This document shows, piece after piece, positions 1 to 9,173 of a DNA stretch of 64,000 nt. The stretch lies in contig NZ_AP028155.1 in the NCBI RefSeq assembly GCF_033096445.1, positions 2,919,880 to 2,983,879 of the forward strand. The letters run 5' to 3'. The translations under genes were made by a program, and so were the position numbers. The stretch comes from Butyricimonas faecihominis. GTDB taxonomy: Bacteria > Bacteroidota > Bacteroidia > Bacteroidales > Marinifilaceae. Below the pieces are notes generated by a model that was not told the origin of the DNA, searched no databases, and saw only the letters and a list, made by a program, of their open reading frames with translations. Positions within the stretch are counted from its first letter, which is position 1. Every line of letters begins with the position of its first letter.

Positions 1-171
1 TTCCTCCGCGAAACGAGTATCTTTCCGCAATCTATCGAACAACTGCTTATGCTCTTCCTTCTCCTTCATCCAACTATCCAACAAACGCTGTTCGTCCGGC
101 ATGATCGTTCCAGAGAAATATTTTTGAAGCAAATGACCTATTTCATTTTTATAGTCCATATCTATGATCAT
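1..171 (-). CDS. FecR-family anti-sigma factor, N-terminal fragment (cut by window edge)
   Basis: The reading frame runs from an ATG at 171 through 57 codons to the window edge without a stop. The N-terminus (MIIDMDYKNEIGHLLQKYFS, then a WMKEKEEHKQLFDRL helix) looks like the short cytoplasmic anti-sigma domain that opens Bacteroidota FecR proteins. An AGGAG lies 6 nt before the ATG, which is unusual in this phylum and supports this start over the in-frame ATG at 159. It follows the ECF sigma gene by 46 nt, the normal sigma-FecR order. FecR proteins hold the sigma factor until a TonB-dependent receptor signals substrate binding. The membrane segment and periplasmic domain lie outside the window. 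Confidence 0.75.
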   Translation of the reverse strand, partial: MIIDMDYKNEIGHLLQKYFSGTIMPDEQRLLDSWMKEKEEHKQLFDRLRKDTRFAEE

Positions 172-217
172 ATTTTACTCCTAATACGACCACGAAAACA
201 AAAAGAGGGTATCCGAT

Positions 218-775
218 TTAAAAAAATGTACCGACTAATAATAAAAAATGTGCATCACCCAAGCGCTTTCTTAAATATTGCATGGCATTTTTCTTGTAGG
301 ATTTCACGGTAAGTACTGATAAAGCAAGCAATTGAGCAATCTCCTCGTTCTTCTTCCCTTCCAAATGTAATTCAAACACCGCACGACTTCGCTCCGGCAA
401 TTCCTGCACCACGAGATGTAACTCCCGGTACATCTCCTCTTCTGCCATATCCAGCTCATCCCATTCATGCTCCTCTTTCATGACCGCCGCAGCATATCGG
501 TCTTCTACAACTTGATGTTTTAAATAATCCATGCATCTATTCGCCACAGCATTATAAAGAAAAGCCCTGAAACCGACATACGAGTTAAACTCCTTATTTC
601 CCTCCCACACATTCACGAAAACCTCCTGCACAATATCCTCCGCCACATCCCGTCGCTGTACTCGCCTCATGGCATACACAACGAGATAATTAAAAAAACG
701 CAGAAACAACTCATGAAAAGCTTTTTCCTGTTTTTCGTTTATTTGACGGATAAATATACTATTCAAATCATCCAT
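218..775 (-). CDS. ECF sigma-70 factor (SusCD/FecR-associated)
   Basis: A 185-residue extracytoplasmic-function sigma factor that would direct RNA polymerase to a nutrient-uptake operon under control of the FecR downstream. Region 2 is visible near the N-terminus (DVAEDIVQEVFVNVWEG, then FRAFLYNAVANRCMDYL) and region 4 near the C-terminus (LPERSRAVFELHLEGKKNEE, then a helix-turn-helix LALSVLTVKSYKKNAMQYLR). The frame opens with TTG and GTG codons at 784 and 781, but the first ATG is at 775 and is preferred. The last residues (HFLLLVGTFF) are strongly hydrophobic, as in the other SusCD-linked sigma factors of this window. It is divergent from marC. Confidence 0.92.
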   Translation of the reverse strand: MDDLNSIFIRQINEKQEKAFHELFLRFFNYLVVYAMRRVQRRDVAEDIVQEVFVNVWEGNKEFNSYVGFRAFLYNAVANRCMDYLKHQVVEDRYAAAVMKEEHEWDELDMAEEEMYRELHLVVQELPERSRAVFELHLEGKKNEEIAQLLALSVLTVKSYKKNAMQYLRKRLGDAHFLLLVGTFF

Positions 776-808
776 TGACACCAAATAAAATTTTGCACCC
801 GGGCATCA

Positions 809-832
809 CAAATATACGACTTTTTTCAAAAC
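809..832 (-). promoter_or_regulatory. Putative promoter of the ECF sigma gene
   Basis: On the - strand a TATATTTG (-7 type, TAnnTTTG) at 809-816 is preceded by TTTTGAAAAAAGTC. The same upstream motif precedes the sigma gene at 44892. It lies about 35 nt before the ATG at 775. Confidence 0.45.
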
Positions 833-865
833 CTCTTCCTTTCTCCTAATTTCAGTTTTTATCTT

Positions 866-873
866 TATCTTTG
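866..873 (+). promoter_or_regulatory. -7 promoter element of marC-like gene
   Basis: TATCTTTG matches the Bacteroidota TAnnTTTG -7 element and lies 18 nt before the ATG at 892. It overlaps the in-frame TTG at 871, so that TTG cannot be the start codon if this promoter is used. Confidence 0.5.
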
Positions 874-891
874 CAAGCAGAAAATAGAAAC

Positions 892-1488
892 ATGGACTTT
901 AGCATCAATATAAAAGAAATATTCACCGCTTTTATGGTACTTTTCGCCGTGATCGACATCACGGGATCAACCCCTATTATTATCGGGCTCAACAGTGCAG
1001 GTAAAAAAGTCAATGCAGGAAAAGCCGCAGGAATATCTCTTGCGATATTCATCACGTTCCTGTTTGCCGGAGATGGACTCTTGAAACTATTCAACATCGA
1101 CATCTCCTCATTTGCCCTTGCAGGAGCGCTCGTCCTTTTCGTGCTAGCAGTCGAAATGACATTCAACATAGAAATTTTCCAGAATGATGGCCCGGAAGGA
1201 TCAGCAACAATTGTCCCTGTCATATTCCCACTGATTGCTGGAGCCGGAGCATTAGCCACGACTTTAACTCTCAAAGCAGAATGTAGCGTGTTCAGCATTA
1301 TTATTGCCATTATACTCAATATGCTTGTCGTATATATCGTCCTACGTAACGTCTATCTCGTGGAACGAGTATTGGGAAAAGGCGGTGTCTACATTTTACG
1401 GAAATTCTTCGGGATCATCCTGCTCGCCATGTCGGTAAAAATATTCACCTCCAACTTGAACACCTTACTGGAAACATTGATGATATAA
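892..1488 (+). CDS. MarC family (UPF0056) inner-membrane protein
   Basis: A 198-residue polytopic membrane protein with about six hydrophobic segments. The N-terminal FAVIDITGSTPIIIGL and the central TIVPVIFPLIAGAGALATTL are the two hallmark segments of the MarC/YchE/YhgN family. Family length is usually 190-220 residues, so it appears complete. Function in the family is unresolved: an early link to multiple antibiotic resistance in E. coli was withdrawn. Start chosen at the ATG 892, since an upstream in-frame TTG lies inside the promoter. It is a single gene divergent from the sigma factor. Confidence 0.88.
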   Translation: MDFSINIKEIFTAFMVLFAVIDITGSTPIIIGLNSAGKKVNAGKAAGISLAIFITFLFAGDGLLKLFNIDISSFALAGALVLFVLAVEMTFNIEIFQNDGPEGSATIVPVIFPLIAGAGALATTLTLKAECSVFSIIIAIILNMLVVYIVLRNVYLVERVLGKGGVYILRKFFGIILLAMSVKIFTSNLNTLLETLMI

Positions 1489-1563
1489 TAAAATTCCCTC
1501 CTTTCCTACCGAGTCCTGTAACTTTTCGTTACCTTTAAGCGTCCCATCATAAAACAGATCATT

Positions 1564-2382
1564 ATGAAAAAAATATCATTTGTCATTTTCATGCTCTGCC
1601 TCACAATAACCGGAGCATTCGCACAGGAACAAATCAGCATCTCCCGCTTCCAAGGACAAAAGATTACCGGAATCGAGGCTCACGGAATCTTCAGTATAAC
1701 GGCTAAACAAGGTACCACGACCGGAGTCACCGTAAACATTCCAGCTCGACTTGAAAAACAACTCGTTCTGAAACTAGATTCCGATGGGAAATTACATATC
1801 TACATCGATGGGAAAATCACCACCAAAAACAAAAGAAACAATGACGATGATCGTTTCACGGCAGAGATTACCTTTACCAGCCTTGACAATGTGGAGTTAA
1901 CCGGAGTCTGTAAATTGGAAACCATCGGGGATTTCATGACAGCCAAGCTAAAGGTGGACCTCTCCGGAGCCAGTAAAATGCTTGTAGGTGGAGATTTCCT
2001 AGCAAAAGAAAAACTTAACATCGAACTAAGTGGAGCCTCAAACCTCAAAGGACAAATGACCAGTCCCGAATCAACCTTCGACATTAGCGGAGCATCAAAC
2101 CTCTCTCTTAAAGGTAACACCGTACATTGCAAAATGGAAGTATCAGGAGCCTCAAAAGCGAACCTGGAAGACTTTCCGATAAACGAACTGAAAGCAGAAG
2201 TATCGGGAGCTGCAAAAGCTCATTTTCAAGTCAAAGAAAAAATCAGTCTACACACCTCCGGTGCCGCAAAAGCTACATACTCCGGTGATCCGATCATCCT
2301 CTCCCTGCACTCATCGGGAGCCTCCAACATCAACAAGATCACGCCAAAATCCTTTGAGAATAGAAAAAAATACGAAAAGTAG
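1564..2382 (+). CDS. Exported DUF2807 (head-GIN) domain protein
   Basis: A 272-residue protein with a clear signal peptide (MKKISFVIFMLCLTITGAFA, cleavage before QE). The mature part is a beta-rich domain with recurring SGAS/SGAA turns spaced about 15-25 residues apart (LSGASK, LSGASN, ISGASN, VSGASK, VSGAAK, TSGAAK, SSGASN), the pattern of the DUF2807 'putative auto-transporter adhesin, head GIN' family, which folds as a beta-helix. No lipobox is present, so a periplasmic or secreted location is likely. Biological role is unknown. A TACCTTTA box about 30 nt upstream is a weak promoter candidate. Confidence 0.82.
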   Translation: MKKISFVIFMLCLTITGAFAQEQISISRFQGQKITGIEAHGIFSITAKQGTTTGVTVNIPARLEKQLVLKLDSDGKLHIYIDGKITTKNKRNNDDDRFTAEITFTSLDNVELTGVCKLETIGDFMTAKLKVDLSGASKMLVGGDFLAKEKLNIELSGASNLKGQMTSPESTFDISGASNLSLKGNTVHCKMEVSGASKANLEDFPINELKAEVSGAAKAHFQVKEKISLHTSGAAKATYSGDPIILSLHSSGASNINKITPKSFENRKKYEK

Positions 2383-2406
2383 GCATTTCTTAATTATCTA
2401 TAACTC

Positions 2407-2437
2407 TTTGCACCCTTTTCGAAAAGTATTACCTTTG
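2407..2437 (+). promoter_or_regulatory. Promoter upstream of cobalamin riboswitch 1
   Basis: TTTG at 2407-2410 and TACCTTTG at 2430-2437 are separated by 19 bp, a full match to the Bacteroidota -33/-7 promoter. Transcription would start just before the riboswitch. Confidence 0.7.
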
Positions 2438-2474
2438 CACCCGAATTTTGGAGCAAAGGTAATTTTTATCTAAT

Positions 2475-2616
2475 TACCCATTAGGGAATCCGGTGTAAAT
2501 CCGGGGCTGTACCCGCAGCTGTAATCTCTTATTTAATGATCCGGCACTGCTATGCCACTGTTCAGTGATGAATGGGAAGGCCACCGGATGACAGAGAAAG
2601 CCAGAAAACCTGCCAA
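2475..2616 (+). promoter_or_regulatory. Cobalamin riboswitch 1 (btuG1-btuB1 leader)
   Basis: The aptamer signatures are in order: GGGAATCCGGTGTAAATCCG, GCTGTACCCGCAGCTGTAA, TGCCACTG, a GGGAAGGCC element, and the B12 box region ending AAGCCAGAAAACCTGCC. It represses downstream expression when adenosylcobalamin or a related corrinoid is bound. It lies in the 345-bp gap before btuG1; the remaining ~110 nt to the ATG would hold the expression platform. Confidence 0.9.
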
Positions 2617-2727
2617 CATTCATTTTATTCAACGTTTCGGGAAGTAAACAACGAATTAGCATCTGGTAGTACCAAATACGTTATTCCTTGTTTTTCATCC
2701 TTAATTTTTAATTTATTAACAAATAAA

Positions 2728-3846
2728 ATGATGAAAAAACTTTTATTCTTACTTTTATTTTTCGCTACATTCGTAGCTTGTTCTGATGATGATAATACTG
2801 ACTATGACCCAAGTAAACACATCGACATGATCGTGGTCAACGAGGGAGCAGCTACTACAGGAAGTGGGGCTTTATCCGTGATTTATGATGATAGAAGTAC
2901 CACTTTTGACCTATTCCAAGATGTAAACAACAGGCCTTTAGGTGACATCGCCCAATCAATCACCTATATCAATGGTAATTACTTTGTGGCCCTAAATGGT
3001 TCTAAAAAAGTAGAAATCGTCGAGCCTCAAACATTCAACTCGATTGCAACTATCGTTTTTGAAGACAGCAACATATCACCTCGTTTCATTCAACCGATCA
3101 GTGCAACAGAAGCCATTGTCTCCTCCTTAGGAAGAGAACTTGCACGTATCAATATAAAAGATTATTCTGTTATCGAATATATTGACATCTCAGAAACAGA
3201 AGCCATGCAAATTGAAAAAATGATCACGATTGACAAGAAATTATTCTGTGCAGCTATCGACAAAGGTATTGGCGTCTTTGACGTGGATAACATAAAAGGT
3301 TCATCCATGCGTCTAGTTGAAGGACTACAAGGTAGTATCATGAAAACAGCCAAACCGATCCTCGACAAGAACCATAAATTATGGATACTAACAACAGAAA
3401 GTGATAAAGTCATCTTGAATGGTATTAATCCGGAAACAGAGAAAGTAGAAGATACCATCGAAATCCCGTACGTGAAGGAAGGAGATAAGGACTACGTTGA
3501 TGATTGTATCACAGGAACAGATTGGTACACGAGAATGGACACAGACCGGACAAAAAGTAAACTATACTTTTACATGACCATCCTATCTGAAAAAAACAGC
3601 AGACTCGGAGCTATTTTCACCATGGATGTTGATTCTCACGAAATAGCTCTCTATCGCAGACTTCCGGATTTAGGGATGATGTACGGTATGGGAATTTCTC
3701 CTGATGGTGACGTATTCCTCTGTGATTGTCTGGATTATTCTAGACAAAGAGGTTTCCTCCGGGAATACAAGGAGAATGGTAGTATCGTCAGTCAACGAGT
3801 AGGAGTATATCCTAGAATGATTCATTTTACCGAATACGACAAATAA
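2728..3846 (+). CDS. btuG: BtuG-like surface corrinoid-binding lipoprotein (divergent copy)
   Basis: A 372-residue lipoprotein with lipobox FVAC followed by SDDDN, which fits export to the cell surface. The rest is a YncE/DUF5074-type beta-propeller with blade-like segments (GNYFVALNGSKKVEIVEPQT, LWILTTESDKVILNGINPET). In Bacteroides, BtuG is a seven-bladed propeller that caps BtuB and binds B12 with very high affinity. Placement between a cobalamin riboswitch and btuB supports the same role, but this copy is clearly diverged from the one at 5819-6979 and could prefer another corrinoid. Adjacent ATGs at 2728 and 2731 are both possible; the open frame back to 2572 runs into the riboswitch and is not coding. 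btuB follows after 14 nt. Confidence 0.82.
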   Translation: MMKKLLFLLLFFATFVACSDDDNTDYDPSKHIDMIVVNEGAATTGSGALSVIYDDRSTTFDLFQDVNNRPLGDIAQSITYINGNYFVALNGSKKVEIVEPQTFNSIATIVFEDSNISPRFIQPISATEAIVSSLGRELARINIKDYSVIEYIDISETEAMQIEKMITIDKKLFCAAIDKGIGVFDVDNIKGSSMRLVEGLQGSIMKTAKPILDKNHKLWILTTESDKVILNGINPETEKVEDTIEIPYVKEGDKDYVDDCITGTDWYTRMDTDRTKSKLYFYMTILSEKNSRLGAIFTMDVDSHEIALYRRLPDLGMMYGMGISPDGDVFLCDCLDYSRQRGFLREYKENGSIVSQRVGVYPRMIHFTEYDK

Positions 3847-3860
3847 ATAATTTCCCGCCC

Positions 3861-5798
3861 ATGAAATACACGCTGTTTCTCCTGTTACTAACACTTATAT
3901 CCCTGTTCGCCCAGGGCCAACACCGTGATAGTATTGCCATGTATGGCACAATTGACACCGTACTCGTACAGGAGAAACAGCTTGATAAGGCAAAAGACGC
4001 TAATGCCGGAACACGAGTCAGCACGATTGACATCGAAATATTAAATTCCAACCGGACAAAATCCCTAGCTGAATTACTTTCCGAAAACTCGGTCGTGTAC
4101 ATCAAAAGCTTGGGTCAAGGCGCCTTGGCAACCTCTTCTTTTCGAGGGACCAGTTCTACTCACACTCGTGTCAACTGGAATGGTCTCAACATCAATCCTC
4201 CCATGGCAGGTTCCTTCAACTTCTCACAAATTCCAGTCTTCTTCACCGACAACGTGGAATTACAATATGGTGCTGGAAACGTGAAAAACGGAACCGGATC
4301 TATCGGGGGAAGCATCAATCTATCCAACGCCCCCATCTGGGACGATCAGATACACACCCGTGCATTTGTAGAAGGCGGTTCATACTCCACTTACACGGGA
4401 GCAGCATCCGTGCGTGTCGGCAATTCCCGCCACTCATTCCACACGCGAGCTTATTACCAACAATCAGACAACAATTACACCTACACGAACAAAGTACTCA
4501 TGAAGGATCCCTTCCGGGAAAAACGAAAAGAGGCACAATACAAACAAGCCGGATTTATGCAAGAGGCTTACTTCAAAACTTCCGCCAACACGATGCTTTC
4601 TGCCAACGTGTGGTTACAATACGGTGACCGTAGGTTACCCCAACCCATCATGGTAAGCGTCACACAACATGAAAAACAGGAAGATTTTGACTTGAGAAGT
4701 TACATTGGATTCGATTACCTTTGGGGTAAACACAAGCTATTCCTGAAAGGCGCTTATTTCCTCAGTACCCTACAATATGATAAATGGAGTGACGGAACAT
4801 ACAAATATGCCGAAGAAGCCTTTAATCGCTCTGTCACCTACCACGTGGGTGCAGACTATCACTACAATCTCTCCCGATTTGTGAACCTCAACACGACCCT
4901 CAACTATACCCGAGATCAGATTAAAGCCGCTAATTTTTCCTCTGACAACATCGCCCGAAACGTCATTTCATGGCAAGCAAACTTCCGTTGGTCCGCAACC
5001 CCTTGGCTGTTGGTCAATGGTCAATTCATGGGAGAGTGGAACGACGGGGAATTCGCCCCGACCTATTCCATCGGGCTCTTTGCTCATTTACATGAAAACG
5101 TGTTAACCTTAAAAGGTAATGTGGCATACAATTATCGTTTCCCCTCAATGAACGACCTATACTGGCAGCCCGGAGGAAACTCGAACCTAACCCCGGAGAA
5201 AGGTTTCTCCTATGACCTGACACTGGGATATACACCCCGGTTAGGAGACCCCTTCACCCTAAACCTTGACGCTGCCCTATATTTGATGGACATTGACGGC
5301 TGGATCATGTGGTTACCCACAAAAGACTGGTTCTGGGAACCTCGTAACGTACAAAATGTGCGTAGTTATGGAGCAGAATTATCCGCCAAGGCAATTTTCC
5401 GGACAAATCATTTTCATGCTCGCCTGAACATCAACTATAACTACTCCCCTTCTGTCAACCGAGAACGCAATTTCGATGAAGACGATACCTACAAAAAGCA
5501 ACTCCCTTACATCCCCAAGCACAAAGCAAATGCTCTTTTAAACATCGAATACAAGAATTGCTTTCTCAACTATCAAACGAACTATACAGGTATTCGTTAC
5601 ACGATGGCAGACGAATCCTATAAAACGAATGCCTACACGATACACAATATTACCATAGGTTACAAACTCTCTTTACACAAAATAAAAATCACGCCTCAAA
5701 TTCGGATAGAAAATCTATTTGATGCCTACTACGAGTCCACGCAATATTATCCTATGCCATTGCGTAATTGTTTGGCATCCGTCATGTTCGAATTTTAA
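3861..5798 (+). CDS. btuB: BtuB-like TonB-dependent corrinoid receptor 1
   Basis: A 645-residue outer-membrane receptor. A signal peptide (MKYTLFLLLLTLISLFAQGQ) is followed by a plug domain (about 50-165: LAELLSENSVVYIKSLGQGA, SFRGTSSTHTRVNWNGLNIN, a GTGSIGGSINL strand) and a 22-strand-type barrel ending in the canonical terminal F (SVMFEF). No N-terminal SusC-type regulatory domain is present, which separates BtuB from SusC. A TonB box is not obvious (VSTIDIEIL is a candidate). It shares a riboswitch-controlled operon with btuG1 and would import B12 or an analogue into the periplasm. It converges on btuG2, with about 20 bp between the genes. Confidence 0.87.
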   Translation: MKYTLFLLLLTLISLFAQGQHRDSIAMYGTIDTVLVQEKQLDKAKDANAGTRVSTIDIEILNSNRTKSLAELLSENSVVYIKSLGQGALATSSFRGTSSTHTRVNWNGLNINPPMAGSFNFSQIPVFFTDNVELQYGAGNVKNGTGSIGGSINLSNAPIWDDQIHTRAFVEGGSYSTYTGAASVRVGNSRHSFHTRAYYQQSDNNYTYTNKVLMKDPFREKRKEAQYKQAGFMQEAYFKTSANTMLSANVWLQYGDRRLPQPIMVSVTQHEKQEDFDLRSYIGFDYLWGKHKLFLKGAYFLSTLQYDKWSDGTYKYAEEAFNRSVTYHVGADYHYNLSRFVNLNTTLNYTRDQIKAANFSSDNIARNVISWQANFRWSATPWLLVNGQFMGEWNDGEFAPTYSIGLFAHLHENVLTLKGNVAYNYRFPSMNDLYWQPGGNSNLTPEKGFSYDLTLGYTPRLGDPFTLNLDAALYLMDIDGWIMWLPTKDWFWEPRNVQNVRSYGAELSAKAIFRTNHFHARLNINYNYSPSVNRERNFDEDDTYKKQLPYIPKHKANALLNIEYKNCFLNYQTNYTGIRYTMADESYKTNAYTIHNITIGYKLSLHKIKITPQIRIENLFDAYYESTQYYPMPLRNCLASVMFEF

Positions 5799-5818
5799 AC
5801 AAGCATCTATTCACATCT

Positions 5819-6979
5819 TCATTTCAACTCCTGTAAAGGCCTTGTCGTAAACACAATGTGAGCAGGAATATCTCCCGTTTGCACATCCCATTTCTTCTTT
5901 CCGTCGGACCCGAAACAATACAACCTCCCCGGAGTAACATAATCTCCGGCATCGCCCACGAAGATCTCGCCCGTTTCTGGATTTACCGCCAAAGCGTAAG
6001 GAGTCACGATAGACTTCTCGGTTCCGTCCTTGATAAAATTCCGAGAAACAATACGTTTCGCCTTCGTGTCATAAATCGTGTAATTGACCGTCCACTTACT
6101 CGTAATCTTACTATATTCTGTACTGTAAGAATAGAGCGAATCGCCGCACAAATAAAGTTCGCTCGCCGGGAAATTCAAAGCTCCTTCCACGAGATCATTC
6201 TTCGCGTTTATCACGTAAGTATTCGAATGTACGTTATAATAATCCCCGCGGGAAGTCACGTAAATCAGTCCATTTTGGTCAACACGCATACGATGTAGAT
6301 TAATCGCCACCGTGATTTTCTTCGTCTCCTTAAACGTTTCCAAGTCAATCACGGACACCGTATTATCGTAATTCGGCACACGGTATCCCCCGGAGTTTGC
6401 AACATACAACTTATTCCCGACAATCACCATCTCTTCCGGTTGGTACCCCACGGTACAACTCCCCACGACTTTCAGCGTGGCCGTGTCAATCTTCACCACC
6501 TCACCCAAACGGGCATTCGGATCTATCTGTACCGGTCCGGCATACGAACTGACATAAGCGAATCCCTCATGAAAAACAATATAACGACAATTCGTTACCG
6601 TGATCTTCGTAATTTCCTTCGCCGTGTTCACATCCATCACCTCGATCAAGTGAGAACAATTAATCACCGCATACAATTTATTCCCGTAAATCTGAATATC
6701 ATTCCCCACGTCTCCCAGCTCCTTTACCACGCCCGGATTCCGCTCCGCGAATATATTCTTATGATACCCTCCGGAAGCATAATTGAAATAATCCAACGTG
6801 GCCTTATTACTTCCCATATTCCCCTCGTTCAACAGGAAAAAACCTTTTACAGGCCCCGGCACCGAATCGCTCGGGGTAACCTTCGTTATCACGGACGGAA
6901 TAATTTCATCATCATCATTCCGACAAGAAAAAAACAATAACATTCCCAACGCGAGGAACATTAACATACCCAATTTCAT
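5819..6979 (-). CDS. btuG: BtuG surface cobalamin-binding lipoprotein (canonical copy)
   Basis: A 386-residue lipoprotein (MKLGMLMFLALGMLLFFSC, then RNDDDE). The propeller contains the features of canonical BtuG: GFFLLNEGNMGSNKATLDYF, GNDIQIYGNKLYAVINCSHL, YVANSGGYRVPNYDNTVSVI, YALAVNPETGEIFVGDA, and a DIPAHIVF ending. It would bind B12 at the cell surface and hand it to the BtuB encoded just upstream. The frame is open further upstream into btuB2, but the ATG at 6979 gives a normal signal peptide; ATGs at 7000/6997 are alternatives. It is the second gene of the riboswitch-2 operon. Confidence 0.9.
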   Translation of the reverse strand: MKLGMLMFLALGMLLFFSCRNDDDEIIPSVITKVTPSDSVPGPVKGFFLLNEGNMGSNKATLDYFNYASGGYHKNIFAERNPGVVKELGDVGNDIQIYGNKLYAVINCSHLIEVMDVNTAKEITKITVTNCRYIVFHEGFAYVSSYAGPVQIDPNARLGEVVKIDTATLKVVGSCTVGYQPEEMVIVGNKLYVANSGGYRVPNYDNTVSVIDLETFKETKKITVAINLHRMRVDQNGLIYVTSRGDYYNVHSNTYVINAKNDLVEGALNFPASELYLCGDSLYSYSTEYSKITSKWTVNYTIYDTKAKRIVSRNFIKDGTEKSIVTPYALAVNPETGEIFVGDAGDYVTPGRLYCFGSDGKKKWDVQTGDIPAHIVFTTRPLQELK

Positions 6980-7011
6980 TCGATTTTCACAATACATCAT
7001 TCGATCTTTAT

Positions 7012-9018
7012 CTAAATTTCTATGTTGATAATAAACTTCACGTTCGTCCCCGGCATCGGGTAACACTGCACCACCTCGTACTGTTGGTTAAAAATATTAT
7101 TCGCCTCCGCCGTCAGTCTAATTGCAGTCTTTCGCCACGAGAAATTCTTCGATAACGAGAAATCACTCGTGTACCACTCTTTAGCCCTGTTCTCCGGGAT
7201 ATTCGCGCTCGCCTCGTAACGCTTCCCCGTGTATATAAAACTATAATTCAAAAACCAGCTCTTGTACGTCCCGTTCAAAATCAGCGAACCACTATGCCAA
7301 GGGATATAAGGAATCTGATCTCCATAATACGTACTCTCTTTCTTTGTAAAATCCTGGGCCTTCTGGTATGTGTAATTCACCCGGGCATCCAACAACCAAT
7401 GTTGACAGAACCTCCAATTACTCTGCAAGGCTACATCAATACCTCGAATTTCCACCTCTCCCAAATTCACCATCGTCCAGCGAAACTGGTTGGAAGTCGG
7501 CATGGCAATAATCTTATCGGACACCTCGTTATAGTAGGCGTCCACCTGTACGTCCAGCCCCTGCAACACCCCTTTGTCAAAGTTGCGATTATAAGTCACT
7601 CCCACGTTATACTGGTTCGTGTACTCTGGTTCCAGATTTATATTCCCGATAAAAGTATAATACAAATCATTCAACGTCGGCATTCGGAACACACGCTTAT
7701 AAAAAGCCCTCACGTTAAAATCCGCCACACGGAACGGCTGCCACGCCATCACGACCGTGGGAGTATATTCCTGCATATCATCGGCTGCCCCATTCGCCAC
7801 CTTCGTCCGCTCATGCACGAAAGTCCCCAACACGCTTGCCTGAAATTTAAAACGATCAAAATGCAAGGCCGTTGCCACGGCCCCTAATGTCGTGTAACGG
7901 GTCGGATAGACAAAATCCACCAAATCCGCATTCAGCTTGTTCCACTGAAAATCCACGGACACATCCACGTTCCAAAAAGGCAAAATGGCAAACATATTGG
8001 CTGACGAAACATAAATTTCGTGTTGCCGGAAATGATTATTCACGTACATCGTACTCACGTCCAACCGGGGATCGGAAAGATAATGCAGAAAATCATAGGC
8101 ATACTTCGCGTTCATCTGTAAACTATAACCACTAAAATGCCTCAAAAAAGAACCTTGAAGGAAAAAATTAGAATCCCATTGACGATCCTGATGCTTGAAC
8201 TTTCCCGGCTCTTCCCGTACCGATGCTCCGGGATAACCTCTTTCGGAATCATAAAAATACGCCTTGGCCTTCCACTCCCCGTCATTCATCCGGCCAAACA
8301 CACCGTACTCTGCCCGCAAGGCACGAACATCCCCGTTCTTACGCACCTCGGTTGTATCGTAACCGTTCTTTTTCCGGTAACTGAACTTGTATTTTCCTGT
8401 CGTGTACATATACTCCGAACTAAAAGCCCCGCTCACGTGTTCCCCCAACCGATGTTCAAACAACACCGATGGATTCGCCACCCCGAAAGATCCCGTTTTA
8501 AAAGTAACCTTCGCGTTATATTTCTTCCCGTCTGTAAACCTCGGTGTACGGCTTGTCATGTAAATAGACCCGGCCGAGCCAAAATCTTTGGCAGACTGGA
8601 ATATGGCACTCCGCTGCCCGTTATACAAAGAGATCGCCTCCATGTTATCCAGTGAAAAACGTCCCAGATCCACGGTCCCGTTCTGCGCATTTCCCAACTC
8701 GATACCATCATAAAACACCCCCACGTGTTGGGTCCCCATCGCCCGGATATTCACGGTCTTCAAGCCCCCGATTCCCCCGTAATCCTTGATCTGCACCCCC
8801 GAAAAATAACGCAAAGCATCCGCGACGGAATGCACCGTCAACCTTTGTAACACCGGGCCTTCCATCGTTTGAACCGGAATCACCTCCTTCTGAACCCGCT
8901 TGGCGGAAACAACAACCTCATCAATATTGTACACCTTTGTCGTGTCCACTTTTTGTGCCCACGAACCATTCCCAAACAAGGAACACCATAAAATTACACC
9001 AAAAACGATTAATTTCAT
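7012..9018 (-). CDS. btuB: BtuB TonB-dependent cobalamin receptor 2
   Basis: A 668-residue outer-membrane receptor: signal peptide ending GNGSWAQ, a TonB box (NIDEVVVSAKR) at about residues 32-42, a plug with DALRYFSGVQIKDYGGIGGL and NIRAMGTQHVGVFYDGIELG, and a barrel in which FRMPTLNDLYYTFIGN and NLEPEYTNQYNVGVTYNRNF match the BtuB-type signature. It is larger than and clearly distinct from BtuB1. It is the first gene after riboswitch 2 and is followed by btuG2, the partner that forms a stable lid complex in Bacteroides. Confidence 0.92.
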   Translation of the reverse strand: MKLIVFGVILWCSLFGNGSWAQKVDTTKVYNIDEVVVSAKRVQKEVIPVQTMEGPVLQRLTVHSVADALRYFSGVQIKDYGGIGGLKTVNIRAMGTQHVGVFYDGIELGNAQNGTVDLGRFSLDNMEAISLYNGQRSAIFQSAKDFGSAGSIYMTSRTPRFTDGKKYNAKVTFKTGSFGVANPSVLFEHRLGEHVSGAFSSEYMYTTGKYKFSYRKKNGYDTTEVRKNGDVRALRAEYGVFGRMNDGEWKAKAYFYDSERGYPGASVREEPGKFKHQDRQWDSNFFLQGSFLRHFSGYSLQMNAKYAYDFLHYLSDPRLDVSTMYVNNHFRQHEIYVSSANMFAILPFWNVDVSVDFQWNKLNADLVDFVYPTRYTTLGAVATALHFDRFKFQASVLGTFVHERTKVANGAADDMQEYTPTVVMAWQPFRVADFNVRAFYKRVFRMPTLNDLYYTFIGNINLEPEYTNQYNVGVTYNRNFDKGVLQGLDVQVDAYYNEVSDKIIAMPTSNQFRWTMVNLGEVEIRGIDVALQSNWRFCQHWLLDARVNYTYQKAQDFTKKESTYYGDQIPYIPWHSGSLILNGTYKSWFLNYSFIYTGKRYEASANIPENRAKEWYTSDFSLSKNFSWRKTAIRLTAEANNIFNQQYEVVQCYPMPGTNVKFIINIEI

Positions 9019-9173
9019 TTACTCTGCCATTACAACGATAACAAATCCGATCATTCCATTTCCGGCAATCGCTTTCATTTGCAATCACCTTGGACCCAAT
9101 CATTAATTCAAGAAAGATTTATTTTTCTTGCACCTCGCAAACTCTAGTCCCAGAGAGTTACGAACTCATGATC

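Noticed and set aside
871-891. TTG start giving a 7-residue longer MarC protein
   Set aside because: The TTG lies inside a TATCTTTG promoter element and the ATG at 892 starts the conserved protein.
852-1319. 155-codon frame on the - strand
   Set aside because: It is antisense to marC, which has clear family motifs.
2572-2727. N-terminal extension of BtuG1
   Set aside because: It would translate the cobalamin riboswitch; the signal peptide starts at 2728/2731.
6440-6940. 166-codon frame on the + strand
   Set aside because: It is antisense to the BtuG2 propeller; composition is that of a shadow frame.
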